Positions 38,670 through 47,586 of a stretch of 64,000 bases of DNA are shown here, in pieces. This stretch comes from Rhizobium etli_C. Lineage in GTDB: Bacteria > Pseudomonadota > Alphaproteobacteria > Rhizobiales > Rhizobiaceae. Position 1 is the first letter of the stretch. Each line of letters begins with the position of its first letter. Where the stretch lies: the NCBI RefSeq assembly GCF_014198605.1, contig NZ_JACIHU010000003.1; one strand, given 5' to 3'. The notes below the pieces were generated by a model. It did no database searches. It had not been told where the DNA came from and worked only from the letters and a program-made list of their open reading frames with translations. The position numbers were made by a program, and so were the translations under genes.

Positions 38670-39242
38670 ATGAACAAGTTGAAGATTGCCGTCATTGTCG
38701 GCAGCACGCGTATTGGCCGTTTCGCTGAACATCCGGCCAAGTGGATCGCCGGGCTCGTCGGCCAGCGCTCCGATCTCGAAGTCGAGGTTCTCGATCTTCT
38801 CGACTATCCCATGCATTTCTTCGGCGAAGAGCGCGCAACGACGGCGGAAAGCGACGCCGCCGAACGCTGGAAGAAGAAGCTGCGCGAATTCGACGGCTTC
38901 ATTTTCACCGTCGCCGAGTACAATCATGCGCCGACGGCGGTTCTGAAAAATGCCATCGATCTCGGCGAGTTCATCCAGAAGCCGGTCGGCTTCGTCGGCT
39001 ATGGCGGCGTTGGCGGGGCGCGGGCCGTCGAGCAACTTCGCCTGATCTTCGTCGAAATGAGCGCAGCTTCGGTCAAGACCGGCGTTCACATTGCCTTCAG
39101 CGAATATCTTGCCGTTCTCAAGGAGGGCAAGCAGCTTGGGGACTACGCGCATCTCAACGAAGCCGCCAAGAACATGCTCGACCAGCTGACCTGGTGGGGC
39201 AACGCCTTGAAGGCCGCGCGCGCCGTCGTCATGGCCGCTTGA
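38670..39242 (+). CDS. NAD(P)H-dependent FMN reductase family protein
   Basis: The 190-residue flavodoxin-like protein starts with the phosphate-binding loop VGSTRIGRFAEHPAKW and has the FIFTVAEYNHAPTAVLKNAID block that contacts flavin. It probably reduces FMN or a quinone with NAD(P)H in the cytosol. Its neighbours (pyc, amino-acid importer) do not define a pathway. A terminator follows immediately. Confidence 0.88.
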   Translation: MNKLKIAVIVGSTRIGRFAEHPAKWIAGLVGQRSDLEVEVLDLLDYPMHFFGEERATTAESDAAERWKKKLREFDGFIFTVAEYNHAPTAVLKNAIDLGEFIQKPVGFVGYGGVGGARAVEQLRLIFVEMSAASVKTGVHIAFSEYLAVLKEGKQLGDYAHLNEAAKNMLDQLTWWGNALKAARAVVMAA

Positions 39243-39254
39243 TCGAAATGCCGG

Positions 39255-39287
39255 CGGTGCCGGGGCGATAGCCCGGCACCGTTTTAA
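39255..39287 (+). terminator. Terminator of the flavin-reductase gene, overlapping the convergent ABC gene end
   Basis: The 10-bp stem CGGTGCCGGG / CCCGGCACCG is followed by TTTTAAA. The stop codon of the convergent ATPase gene (39284) lies within the T-tract. Confidence 0.85.
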
Positions 39288-40045
39288 ATATCGTAGCTAT
39301 GCGCCGCGTTGATCGTCGAGATGAACCGCTTGGTGCGTTCGCGCTCCGGCGCGGTGAAGATCGCTCTGGCGCTGCCCGTTTCCACCACACTGCCGGCTTC
39401 CAAGAAGACGACGTCATTGGCGATCTTGGAGGCGAGGCGCAGATCATGGGTCGCCATCACCATGGTCGTGCCTTCCCGGGCCAGCTGGCCCAGCACATCG
39501 ACCACTTCCGCCGAGAGTTCCGGATCGAGCGCCGAGGTCGGCTCGTCGCAAAGAAGCACGCGCGGCGACGGCGCCAGCGCCCGGGCGATCGCCACGCGCT
39601 GCTGCTGGCCGCCCGATAATGTCGAGGGCCAGGCATCGGCCTTGTGCGCCATGCCCACCTTGGTCAAGAGTTCCGTGGCCCGTTCGCGGGCTTTCTCCTT
39701 CGGCCATTTCAGCACCGTGACCAAACCTTCCATGACATTTTCGATCGCGGTTTGATGCGGGAAGAGCTGGAAGTTCTGAAAGACCATGCCGGTCTGGCGG
39801 CGGATTTTCTGAATCGCCTGCCAGCCGACGCGTTTGCCGGGCGCGAAGGAAAGCTCTGCCTCACCGAGGCGGATTGCACCTGATGTCGGGATTTCGAGCA
39901 GGTTGATACAGCGCAACAGCGTGCTTTTGCCGCCGCCTGAGGGTCCGACCAGCGCGGTGACGCTGCCCTCGGGGATGCGAATGCTGATATCCTTCAGGAT
40001 GATGGCGTCGCCGAAGCGCTTTTCGATGTTGGAAAGCTCGATCAT
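39284..40045 (-). CDS. Cystine/polar amino-acid ABC transporter ATP-binding protein
   Basis: The 253-residue ATPase has Walker A GPSGGGKST, signature LSGGQQQRVAIARAL and Walker B VLLCDEPTSALDPE, with the GlnQ/HisP-type H-loop MATHDLRLA. Its start overlaps the permease stop (ATGA). It forms one importer with the two following minus-strand genes upstream. The substrate is inferred from the binding protein, which is cystine-like. Confidence 0.92.
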   Translation of the reverse strand: MIELSNIEKRFGDAIILKDISIRIPEGSVTALVGPSGGGKSTLLRCINLLEIPTSGAIRLGEAELSFAPGKRVGWQAIQKIRRQTGMVFQNFQLFPHQTAIENVMEGLVTVLKWPKEKARERATELLTKVGMAHKADAWPSTLSGGQQQRVAIARALAPSPRVLLCDEPTSALDPELSAEVVDVLGQLAREGTTMVMATHDLRLASKIANDVVFLEAGSVVETGSARAIFTAPERERTKRFISTINAAHSYDI

Positions 40046-40722
40046 GCATTTGCCTCCAGCATACCGCCATAACGCGCGAAGCGGCGTTCCAGTCGCACCT
40101 GCAGCTGCGAGAGGATGGAGCTCAGGACAAGATAGATCAGCGCCGCCTCAATATAGAGGATCAGTGGCTCATAGGTGGTGGCGACGATGCGCTGCGCGGC
40201 CTGGAAGAGCTCCGGCACGGTGATGGCGGCGGCAAGCGAAGTGTCCTTCACCAACGAGATGAAGGTGTTCGACAGCGGTGGCACGGCGACGCGGCCGGCC
40301 TGCGGCAGGATGGTGCGGCTCATCGCCTGACGCCAGCTCATGCCGATCGAATAGGCCGCTTCCCACTGGCCCTTGGGCACGGAGGAGATGACGGCGCGGA
40401 TGATCTCGGAGCTGTAAGCGCCGATATTCAACGTAAAACCGATGAGGGCGGCGGGAAAGGCATCGAGCAGGATGCCGATGCTCGGCAGGCCGTAGAAGAT
40501 CACGAAGAGCTGCACCAGCAGCGGTGTGCCACGGATGACCCAGACATAGAAACGGGCGATGGCCGCGACAGGCCCCGGACCGAAAAGCCGGGCAATCGCG
40601 GTGATCAGGCCGAGGATCAGGCCGAAGCTGAAGGACAGCAGCGTGAGGGGGATGGTGAAGATCAATCCCGCCCAGAGGAGCGAGGGGAGCGATTCCGCCA
40701 TCAATTGGAGCCAGTGCTGCAA
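40042..40722 (-). CDS. Cystine/polar amino-acid ABC transporter permease (HEQRo/His-Glu-Gln-Arg family)
   Basis: The 226-residue membrane protein has five helices, the motif IRGTPLLVQLFVIFYGLP and the EAA loop EAAYSIGMSWRQAMSRTILPQA, all diagnostic of polar amino-acid permeases. It is translationally coupled to the ATPase gene and lies 198 bp downstream of the binding-protein gene, with a repeat element between them. Confidence 0.93.
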   Translation of the reverse strand: MQHWLQLMAESLPSLLWAGLIFTIPLTLLSFSFGLILGLITAIARLFGPGPVAAIARFYVWVIRGTPLLVQLFVIFYGLPSIGILLDAFPAALIGFTLNIGAYSSEIIRAVISSVPKGQWEAAYSIGMSWRQAMSRTILPQAGRVAVPPLSNTFISLVKDTSLAAAITVPELFQAAQRIVATTYEPLILYIEAALIYLVLSSILSQLQVRLERRFARYGGMLEANA

Positions 40723-40760
40723 GGGCGTTCCTTCTCACGCTTGGGGTGCTGAAGTGCAAT

Positions 40761-40908
40761 ACCCCTCCCCAACCCCTCCCCACAAGGGGGAGGGACTGAC
40801 CAAGTCTCTCGTTACGCACGAAACAGCAACCGAACCGCAGGCCGAAATGGTTGTTTTGCGATGCCGCGATCGGCCGTTAAGCCCCTCCGCCTTGTGGGGA
40901 GGGGATTT
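40761..40908. repeat. GC-rich inverted-repeat element inside the cystine-type ABC operon
   Basis: A C-rich block (CCCCTCCCCACAAGGGGGAG, 40773-40792) has an inverted counterpart at 40881-40908 (CCGCCTTGTGGGGAGGGG). About 90 bp of unrelated sequence lies between. The arms face each other like the ends of a small nonautonomous element. It lies between the binding-protein and permease genes of a single importer. Confidence 0.55.
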
Positions 40909-40920
40909 GCTCTCCCGAGC

Positions 40921-41694
40921 TTACTTCGAAACGTCCTGGCCGAAATACTTGTCGGCGATCTTCTTGTAGGTGCCGTCGGCCTTGATGTCGGCGAGCGCCT
41001 TGTTGATTGCGGCGAGCAGTTCCGGCTCGCCCTTGCGGATGATGATGCCGGAGTAATCGGCATTTTCCTGCTCTGCGGCAATCTTCACCGGCGCGTCCGG
41101 CTTATGCTTCTTGAAATCGAGGAAGGAGAGGCTGTCGTTGATCGTCGCATCGGCGCGCTTGGTCAGCACGAGCTGGATCGACTGGTCGAAACCGTCGGTG
41201 CCGACGAGTTCTGCGCCGGCTTCGGTCGCGAGCTTGCCGAAATTGCTGGTCAGCGACTGGGCGGATTTCTTGCCCTTCAGGTCGGCGAAGGTCTTGATGC
41301 TGTCATCGCCGTCGCGGACGATCAGCACCGCCTTGGAAGCGATATAGGGTTCGGAGAAATCATACTTCTGCTTGCGGGCTTCGGTGATGCCGACCTGGTT
41401 GATGACGGTGTCGTAGCGCTTGGCGTCGAGGCCGGCGATCAGGCCATCCCACTTGCCTTCGACGAATTCGGCCTTGACGCCGAGCTTTGCGGCGATCGCT
41501 TCGCCGATCTCGACGTCGAAGCCGACGAGCTTGCCGCTTTCGTCATGATAGGTGAAGGGCGCATAGGTGCCCTCGGTGCCGATCTTGAAGACGCCGGCCG
41601 ATTTGATGGCGGCAAGGTTTTCGCCGGCATGGGCGGGCAGGAGGGCAGCAGCCTGAATGAGGGCAGCGGCGGCGACGGTTTTCAACCAGTTCAT
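40921..41694 (-). CDS. Cystine-type ABC transporter, periplasmic binding protein
   Basis: The 257-residue protein has a signal peptide (about 1-23, ending LPAHA) and the family 3 binding fold. The continuous region KWDGLIAGLDAKRYDTVINQ followed by VGITEARKQKYDFSEPY is very close to the E. coli cystine-binding protein FliY/TcyJ, so L-cystine is the likely ligand; other polar amino acids remain possible. The ATG at 41694 has AAGGATGG upstream; another ATG four codons earlier is possible. Confidence 0.9.
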   Translation of the reverse strand: MNWLKTVAAAALIQAAALLPAHAGENLAAIKSAGVFKIGTEGTYAPFTYHDESGKLVGFDVEIGEAIAAKLGVKAEFVEGKWDGLIAGLDAKRYDTVINQVGITEARKQKYDFSEPYIASKAVLIVRDGDDSIKTFADLKGKKSAQSLTSNFGKLATEAGAELVGTDGFDQSIQLVLTKRADATINDSLSFLDFKKHKPDAPVKIAAEQENADYSGIIIRKGEPELLAAINKALADIKADGTYKKIADKYFGQDVSK

Positions 41695-41836
41695 TGTTCT
41701 ATCCATCCTTGGGAGGTTGTGATCGGATGCGGCATAGTTCGCAGAAAACTAGCGCGTCGGAAGCGAAGAAAACTGCGAATAAAAGCAGCAAGTGCAAATA
41801 TTTTTCTCAAGCGGCCGACCGGGCCTCGAATTGCCG

Positions 41837-41862
41837 GGAACCAGGCCATTTTGCCCTTCGTT
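41837..41862 (+). promoter_or_regulatory. Candidate EcfG-type promoter upstream of the DeoR gene
   Basis: GGAAC (41837-41841) is followed after 17 nt by CGTT (41859-41862), within the spacing known for alphaproteobacterial general-stress promoters. It lies 112 nt upstream of the DeoR gene. With only nine defined bases, a chance match is possible. Confidence 0.3.
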
Positions 41863-41901
41863 GGTGGGGCTTTATTTCAATAGGTCAGAAAACGTGTGGC
41901 G

Positions 41902-41939
41902 GTGCATGTTGCATGCACGGTCGTAAGCGTTTATGCACG
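41902..41939 (+). promoter_or_regulatory. Repeated TGCATG/ATGCAC motifs, possible DeoR operator
   Basis: GTGCATG, TTGCATGCAC and TTATGCACG occur within 38 bp, the first two forming a near-palindrome. The cluster lies 35 bp ahead of the DeoR-family start codon, a common place for an autoregulatory operator. Confidence 0.4.
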
Positions 41940-41973
41940 TTTCACACCATTCAACTTTCGATCTGGTAGAAAC

Positions 41974-42750
41974 ATGCAGGACTTTCTGTTGCGAGAGCGC
42001 CAAGGTGTGATTTCCGAGAGGCTGCGGCTGAACGGCCGCGTGCTGGCGGCGGAACTTGCGCTCGAATTCGGCGTCTCTGAAGATACGGTGCGGCGCGACC
42101 TTCGCGAGATGGCGGCGGCGGGACTCTGCGAGCGGGTCTATGGCGGCGCCTTGCCGGTCGCGCCGGCCTATGGAAGCCTGACGCAGCGCATCGGCCTTGC
42201 CGCCGACCGGAAGCAGGCACTGGCGCGGGCCGCGGCAGAGCAGATCACCGCCGGTCTGACGGTGTTCTTCGATGCCGGCAGCACCAATCTGGCGATTGCC
42301 AACGCCTTGCCGGCCGAACTCGAACTGACGGCTGCGACCAATGCGCCGGCAATCGCCGCGGTGCTGATCGACAAGCCCGCCGTCAACGTCATCCTGATCG
42401 GCGGCATGGTGGACCGGCAGACCGGCGGGGTGCTCGGCGCCAAGGCGCTGCGGGATATGGAACAGATATCGCCGGATCTCTGCATTCTCGGCGCCTGCGG
42501 CGTCGATCTCGAGGCCGGCATCACCGCGTTCGGCTTCGAGGATGCGGAGTTCAAACGGTTTGCCACGTCGAAAAGCAGAAGAGTTCTGGTGGCCGCGACC
42601 TCGGAGAAATTCGGCACCGCCGCCCCCCACAGCGTCCTGCCGATGGCGCATTGCGAATGCCTGGTTGTCGAGCACGATGCTGACCCGGCCGTCCTTGCCG
42701 GCTACCGCGAGCGCGGCTGCAGGACCGTCATCGCCGAGCAAACGAACTGA
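41974..42750 (+). CDS. DeoR-family transcriptional regulator
   Basis: The 258-residue protein has the DeoR N-terminal HTH (LLRERQGVISERLRLNGR, then VSEDTVRRDLREMAAAG) and a C-terminal sugar-phosphate-sensing domain (FFDAGSTNLAIANAL, GACGVDLEAGITAFGFEDAEFKR in two parts). Such proteins usually repress sugar or polyol genes until a phosphorylated intermediate accumulates. The start at 41974 fits the family N-terminus. The MFS gene 64 bp downstream on the same strand is the likeliest target, together with the regulator itself. Confidence 0.9.
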   Translation: MQDFLLRERQGVISERLRLNGRVLAAELALEFGVSEDTVRRDLREMAAAGLCERVYGGALPVAPAYGSLTQRIGLAADRKQALARAAAEQITAGLTVFFDAGSTNLAIANALPAELELTAATNAPAIAAVLIDKPAVNVILIGGMVDRQTGGVLGAKALRDMEQISPDLCILGACGVDLEAGITAFGFEDAEFKRFATSKSRRVLVAATSEKFGTAAPHSVLPMAHCECLVVEHDADPAVLAGYRERGCRTVIAEQTN

Positions 42751-42814
42751 GACCGCTGTCATAGAGTTTAGGGAAACCGGGCGCGCAAACCCGGCAACGA
42801 GGAAAGACCGAGAA

Positions 42815-44008
42815 ATGGACAGTCATGTGAATGCATCGCGGGGAGCCAGGAGCGGCTTCATTACCAGAAACAGGGCGGCGGTTTCCCTGCTCTTTCTCAT
42901 GAACGGCTTCGTCGTCGGCTGCTGGGCGCCGAAGATCCCGGATTTTGCCGATCGTCTTGGGCTGAGCAAGTTCGAGCTCGGGCTTATGATCATCGTCTTC
43001 GGTGTCGGCTCGCTGGTCATGATGCCGATCGCCGGCGCGCAGATCGCCAAACATGGCTCGCGTGTCGTCGTTCGGGCAACCGCCGTTTGTGTGCTGCCGC
43101 TGCTCCTGGCTTTGACGCTCGCCCCGAACGTGATCACCGCGGCTATCTCGCTCTTCCTGTTCGGCGGCTTCATCGGTGCCATGGACGTGGCGATGAATGC
43201 CAACGCGGTCTCTGTCGAAAAATCCATGCGCCGCGCCATCATGTCGTCCTGCCACGCCTTCTGGAGCCTCGGCGGGTTGATCGGCTCCGGTCTCGGCGGC
43301 ATTGTCATCGCCAAGCTCGGCATTCTCGGCCATGCGCAGCTGGCGACCGTACTGGCGGCGATCTTCGTTGCCGTCGCCTGGCCGATGATCCTTGCGGATC
43401 CGCCCCATCCCGACGCCAAGAAGGAGAAGACGAGGCTTCCGATGGTGCCGCTGCCGTGGCTGCTCGGCTTGATGGCGCTGTTCTCCATGGTGCCGGAAGG
43501 CGCGGTTCTGGATTGGGGCGCGCTCTACCTCCGGCAGGAAATGGATGCGTCGGTCGCCCTTTCGGGTCTCGGTTTCGCAGCGTTTTCGGCGACCATGGCG
43601 ACCATGCGCTTTGCCGGCGATCTGGTGCGCGATCGCCTCGGAGGCGTCAAGACGCTACGCATCTGCACACTCTTTGCCATCGTCGGCATGTTGCTTGCTG
43701 GCCTTGCGCCGGACGCCGAGATCGCCATCCTGGGTTTTGCCCTTTGCGGCATCGGCATTTCCAACATGGTGCCGATCGCTTTCTCGGCGGCAGGCAATAT
43801 TCCCGGCCTCAAACCCGGCATCGGCATCTCCGTCGTCACGACGATGGGCTATTCCGGCATGCTCGTCGCGCCGTCGCTGATCGGTTTCGTTGCTGAACAT
43901 ATCGGCTTTGCCGTGGTCTTTATGGCGCTGCCGGTGCTGCTGCTGTTCGTTCTCGCGTTTTCGAAGCTGGCCCATTATGCCGACGGAGTTTCCGGAGGCG
44001 GCCATTGA
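42815..44008 (+). CDS. Major facilitator superfamily transporter (YbjJ-like)
   Basis: The 397-residue protein has twelve predicted helices. It starts after a polar N-terminus with FLMNGFVVGCWAPKIPDFAD, and carries the conserved loop-2-like block GSRVVVRATA and the symmetric RDRLGGVKTLRI in the second half. It resembles the YbjJ group, whose substrates are not well defined. A GGAAAG site lies upstream of the ATG. Proximity to a DeoR regulator suggests a sugar, polyol or sugar-derived substrate. Confidence 0.87.
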   Translation: MDSHVNASRGARSGFITRNRAAVSLLFLMNGFVVGCWAPKIPDFADRLGLSKFELGLMIIVFGVGSLVMMPIAGAQIAKHGSRVVVRATAVCVLPLLLALTLAPNVITAAISLFLFGGFIGAMDVAMNANAVSVEKSMRRAIMSSCHAFWSLGGLIGSGLGGIVIAKLGILGHAQLATVLAAIFVAVAWPMILADPPHPDAKKEKTRLPMVPLPWLLGLMALFSMVPEGAVLDWGALYLRQEMDASVALSGLGFAAFSATMATMRFAGDLVRDRLGGVKTLRICTLFAIVGMLLAGLAPDAEIAILGFALCGIGISNMVPIAFSAAGNIPGLKPGIGISVVTTMGYSGMLVAPSLIGFVAEHIGFAVVFMALPVLLLFVLAFSKLAHYADGVSGGGH

Positions 44009-44083
44009 GCCGCCTCCAAACAAAAGTGATATAGGGGGCGGTTGACAAGAAAGCGGTCATGATCCACCTGAAAGGCACCATTT

Positions 44084-44183
44084 CTAAAGCGCGGCGCAAT
44101 CTTTTTAGTTTCGCTTGCCGCGCTTTAGATCTTTGTTTTACGCATGTCGTTATCGCAAAACCGCTGCGCACTGCGCGACATGC
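44084..44183. repeat. RIME-like mosaic repeat in the ispG leader
   Basis: Two palindromes lie side by side: CTAAAGCGCGGC to GCCGCGCTTTAG, then GCATGTCG to CGACATGC with TTATCGCAAAACCGCTGCGC between. I recall this two-palindrome form as frequent in Rhizobium intergenic regions. It ends 21 bp upstream of the ispG start codon, so it is probably transcribed in the leader. Confidence 0.72.
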
Positions 44184-44204
44184 TTAGGGGTGCAAGAGCT
44201 TTCA

Positions 44205-45455
44205 ATGTTGTCAGCCGCCGATTTTGATCCGAAACCGCGCCGCGCTTCCGTTGCCGTCGATGTCGGCGGCGTCATCGTCGGCGGCGGCGCGCCAATCGTC
44301 GTGCAATCCATGACGAACACCGATACGGCCGATATCGACTCGACCGTCGCCCAGGTCGCGGCCCTCCACCGGGCAGGCTCGGAGCTGGTCCGCATCACCG
44401 TCGACCGCGACGAGAGTGCGGCTGCCGTGCCGAAGATCCGCGAGCGGCTGCTGCGGCTCGGCATGGACGTGCCGCTGATCGGCGACTTCCACTATATCGG
44501 TCACAAGCTGCTCGCCGATCACCCGGCCTGCGCCGAGGCCCTGGCGAAATACCGCATCAATCCCGGCAATGTCGGTTTCAAGGATAAGAAGGACAAACAG
44601 TTCGCCGAGATCATCGAGATGGCGATCCGCTACGTCAAGCCGGTGCGCATTGGCGTCAACTGGGGCTCGCTCGATCAGGACCTGCTGACGGCGCTGATGG
44701 ACCAGAATGCTGAAGCCGGCTCGCCGCTTTCGGCCCGGGAGGTGACGCGCGAGGCGATCGTCCAGTCGGCGCTGCTTTCGGCGGCCCTTGCCGAGGAAAT
44801 CGGCCTGCCGCGCAACCGCATCATCCTCTCGGCCAAGGTCAGCCAGGTGCAGGATCTGATCGCCGTCAATTCCATGCTCGCCGAGCGCTCCAATCATGCA
44901 CTGCATCTCGGCCTCACCGAAGCCGGCATGGGCAGCAAGGGAATCGTCGCCTCGTCGGCGGCGATGGGCTTCGTGCTGCAGCATGGCATCGGCGATACGA
45001 TCCGCGTGTCACTGACGCCGGAGCCGAACGGCGACCGTACGCGTGAAGTCCAGGTGGCGCAGGAAATCCTGCAGGTCATGGGCTTCCGTCAGTTCGTGCC
45101 CGTCGTTGCCGCCTGTCCGGGCTGCGGACGCACGACGTCGACGGTGTTCCAGGAGCTGGCCCAGAACATCCAGAACGATATCCGCAAGAACATGCCGGTC
45201 TGGCGCGAGAAATATCCCGGCGTCGAGGCGCTGAATGTCGCCGTCATGGGCTGCATCGTCAACGGACCGGGCGAAAGCAAACACGCCGACATCGGCATTT
45301 CGCTTCCCGGCACCGGCGAGACGCCGGCCGCGCCCGTTTTCATCGACGGCAAGAAGGCGCTGACGCTGCGCGGCCCCAATATCGCCGCTGATTTCGAAGC
45401 ACTTGTCGTCGATTATATCGAGAAGCGCTTCGGCCAGCGGACAGCGGCGGAATGA
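44205..45455 (+). CDS. ispG: 4-hydroxy-3-methylbut-2-enyl-diphosphate synthase
   Basis: The 416-residue enzyme of the non-mevalonate pathway starts with a TIM-barrel half (GGGAPIVVQSMTNTDTADID). It has the three [4Fe-4S] cysteines Cys304, Cys307 and Cys350 (CPGCGRTTSTVF, MGCIVNGPGESKHAD) and the fourth ligand Glu357. It reduces MEcPP to HMBPP. The cysteine spacing is longer than in E. coli by about ten residues, as in other alphaproteobacteria. A farnesyl-diphosphate synthase gene lies 1 kb away on the other strand. Confidence 0.96.
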   Translation: MLSAADFDPKPRRASVAVDVGGVIVGGGAPIVVQSMTNTDTADIDSTVAQVAALHRAGSELVRITVDRDESAAAVPKIRERLLRLGMDVPLIGDFHYIGHKLLADHPACAEALAKYRINPGNVGFKDKKDKQFAEIIEMAIRYVKPVRIGVNWGSLDQDLLTALMDQNAEAGSPLSAREVTREAIVQSALLSAALAEEIGLPRNRIILSAKVSQVQDLIAVNSMLAERSNHALHLGLTEAGMGSKGIVASSAAMGFVLQHGIGDTIRVSLTPEPNGDRTREVQVAQEILQVMGFRQFVPVVAACPGCGRTTSTVFQELAQNIQNDIRKNMPVWREKYPGVEALNVAVMGCIVNGPGESKHADIGISLPGTGETPAAPVFIDGKKALTLRGPNIAADFEALVVDYIEKRFGQRTAAE

Positions 45456-45471
45456 AGACCGGCGTGTTTGG

Positions 45472-46533
45472 ATGAGCCGGTACTGGTCTCCCATTGTCAG
45501 CAAGCTTCGGCCCTATGTCGCGGGGGAGCAGCCCCGCATTCCCGGCCTGATCAAGCTTAACACCAACGAGAATCCCTACGGGCCGTCTCCCAGGGCGCTC
45601 GAGGCGATCGGGCAAGCGGCGGACGATCGTCTGCGGCTCTATCCCGATCCGACTGCGACGGAATTGCGCGAGACGATCGCGGCCCGTTTCGGTCTGGCAG
45701 CAGATGAAGTGTTCGTCGGCAACGGCTCCGACGAGGTGCTCGCTCATACGTTTCAGGCGCTTCTGAAACACGAGCTGCCGCTTCTCTATCCGGATGTCAG
45801 CTATCCGTTCTATCCAGCCTATAGCCTGCTATACGACGTCGAAACGATCGAAGTGCCTGTCGACGACAGGTTCCGGATCCGGCTGGCGGATTACGACAGG
45901 CCGTGCGGCGCGATCCTCATCCCCAATCCGAATGCGCCGACCGGCATCGGCCTGCCGCTTGCCGACATAGAGGCGCTTGTCACCGCCCATCCGGATGCGG
46001 TCGTGGCGATCGACGAGGCTTATGTCGATTTCGGCGGTGAAAGCGTTGTCCCGCTCATTTCCAAATATCCCAATCTGCTTGTCATTCAGACCTTGTCGAA
46101 ATCCCGCTCGCTTGCGGGTCTGCGCGTCGGTTTTGCGCTGGGGCAGCGGCAGCTGATCGAGGCGCTGGTGCGCGTCAAGGACAGCTTCAACTCCTATCCG
46201 CTCGATCGCCTGGCGCAGGTCGCCGCGACGGCGGCGATCAAGGACGAGGCGTGGTTCGAGATGTGCCGGAAGAAGCTCATCGCCAGCCGGGACGGTCTCG
46301 TCCGGGAACTCGAAGCATTGGATTTCGAGGTGCTGCCGTCTCAGGCGAATTTCGTTTTCGCAAGGCACGAAAGTCGATCGGGTGCCGCGCTTCAAGCGGC
46401 GCTAAGCGAGCGCGGCGTCCTCGTCCGGCATTTCGCCAAGCCGCGCATTTCGGAATTCCTGCGCATCAGCATCGGCACGGATGAGGAATGCGCCCGCCTG
46501 GTGTCCGCTCTCAAGGAAATATTGGCGGCCTGA
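45472..46533 (+). CDS. hisC: Histidinol-phosphate aminotransferase family protein
   Basis: The 353-residue fold-type I PLP enzyme has the N-terminal LIKLNTNENPYGPSPRALEAI, the NPNAPTGIGLPLADIEALV and AIDEAYVDFGGES blocks and the PLP lysine at Lys210 (TLSKSRSLAGLRVGFALG). It makes histidinol phosphate from imidazole-acetol phosphate in histidine biosynthesis. Rhizobia often carry more than one HisC-like gene, so a role in phenylalanine or tyrosine transamination is possible. It starts 17 bp after ispG and may be co-transcribed. Confidence 0.9.
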   Translation: MSRYWSPIVSKLRPYVAGEQPRIPGLIKLNTNENPYGPSPRALEAIGQAADDRLRLYPDPTATELRETIAARFGLAADEVFVGNGSDEVLAHTFQALLKHELPLLYPDVSYPFYPAYSLLYDVETIEVPVDDRFRIRLADYDRPCGAILIPNPNAPTGIGLPLADIEALVTAHPDAVVAIDEAYVDFGGESVVPLISKYPNLLVIQTLSKSRSLAGLRVGFALGQRQLIEALVRVKDSFNSYPLDRLAQVAATAAIKDEAWFEMCRKKLIASRDGLVRELEALDFEVLPSQANFVFARHESRSGAALQAALSERGVLVRHFAKPRISEFLRISIGTDEECARLVSALKEILAA

Positions 46534-46534
46534 T

Positions 46535-47449
46535 CTAACTCTTCCGGTCGGCGATGAAATGCGCCGCGGCGATGAGGGTCGATGCGCGGGCGCCGTAGGG
46601 AGCCAGCAGCGCCTCGGCGTCGGCGACATGCCGGCGAAGCTCGGTCTCGGCCCATTCCATACCGTGCAGCGCCACGAGCGTTCCCTTGCCGCGGGCCGCA
46701 TCCTTGCCGGTCGCCTTGCCCATGGTTGCGGCGTCCGAGGTCAGGTCGAGAATGTCGTCGGCGAGCTGGAAGGCAAGGCCGATCTTTTCGCCGAAGGCGC
46801 GCAGGCGGCGGCGATCGTCCTGCGGGCTTCCCGCGATGATGGCGCCGGCCTCGCAGCCGAAGCGGATCAGCGCGCCCGTTTTCATCGCCTGCAGGCGGAT
46901 AATGCCGGCCTCGTCTGGAGCCTGTTGTTCCGCCGCCAGATCGAGCGCCTGGCCGCCGGCCATGCCGCCGAGACCGGCGGCGCGCGCAAGAGCCAGCACC
47001 AGCGATGCCTTGCTGGCATCGGGAAGCGCCGTTTCCGGTGCTGCGACAATGTCGAAGGCGTAGGTCAGCAAGCTGTCGCCGGCGAGGATCGCGGTGGCTT
47101 CATCGAACTTGATGTGCACCGTCGGTTTGCCGCGGCGCATGTCGTCGTCGTCCATGGCCGGCAGATCGTCATGCACGAGGGAATAACAGTGCACGCATTC
47201 GAGCGCGGCGCCGATGCGAAGGGCGGCCTGCGCATCGCCGCCAAGAAGAGCGGCACTTTCGACGACCAGGAAGGGACGCAGCCGCTTGCCGCCGTTCAAC
47301 ACGGCATAGTGCATGGCGCTGCGCAGGGTCTCGGGCCTGGCGATTTCGTCGGAGAGGACGTTCGGCGACAGCAATGCGACGAGCAGCGCCTCGATCTCGT
47401 GGGCGTTGTTCTTCAGCCTCGTCTCGAAAGTGTCCCGGTTCGCGTCCAT
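46535..47449 (-). CDS. ispA: Farnesyl/geranyl diphosphate synthase (polyprenyl synthetase)
   Basis: The 304-residue all-helical enzyme has both aspartate-rich motifs, DDLPAMDDDDMRRG and DDILDLTSD, plus GGKRLRPFLV near the N-terminus. The residues just before the first motif (ECVHCYSLVH) have aromatic/small residues consistent with a C15 product. It condenses IPP and DMAPP for quinone and undecaprenyl lipids. It converges with hisC, with stop codons only 1 bp apart. The ATG at 47449 avoids a non-conserved extension. Confidence 0.92.
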   Translation of the reverse strand: MDANRDTFETRLKNNAHEIEALLVALLSPNVLSDEIARPETLRSAMHYAVLNGGKRLRPFLVVESAALLGGDAQAALRIGAALECVHCYSLVHDDLPAMDDDDMRRGKPTVHIKFDEATAILAGDSLLTYAFDIVAAPETALPDASKASLVLALARAAGLGGMAGGQALDLAAEQQAPDEAGIIRLQAMKTGALIRFGCEAGAIIAGSPQDDRRRLRAFGEKIGLAFQLADDILDLTSDAATMGKATGKDAARGKGTLVALHGMEWAETELRRHVADAEALLAPYGARASTLIAAAHFIADRKS

Positions 47450-47586
47450 CGGCGCTGTTTGGCATGGGGCAAGGGGGCTTGCAACGGAATTGTCGATGGC
47501 CACCGCAAGATTTCCCATGTGCTCTGGCATAAGCGCCTCACAGGCGTTATGAGAACGACAGGGGAGCGAAGTGGACTGGGGACATT

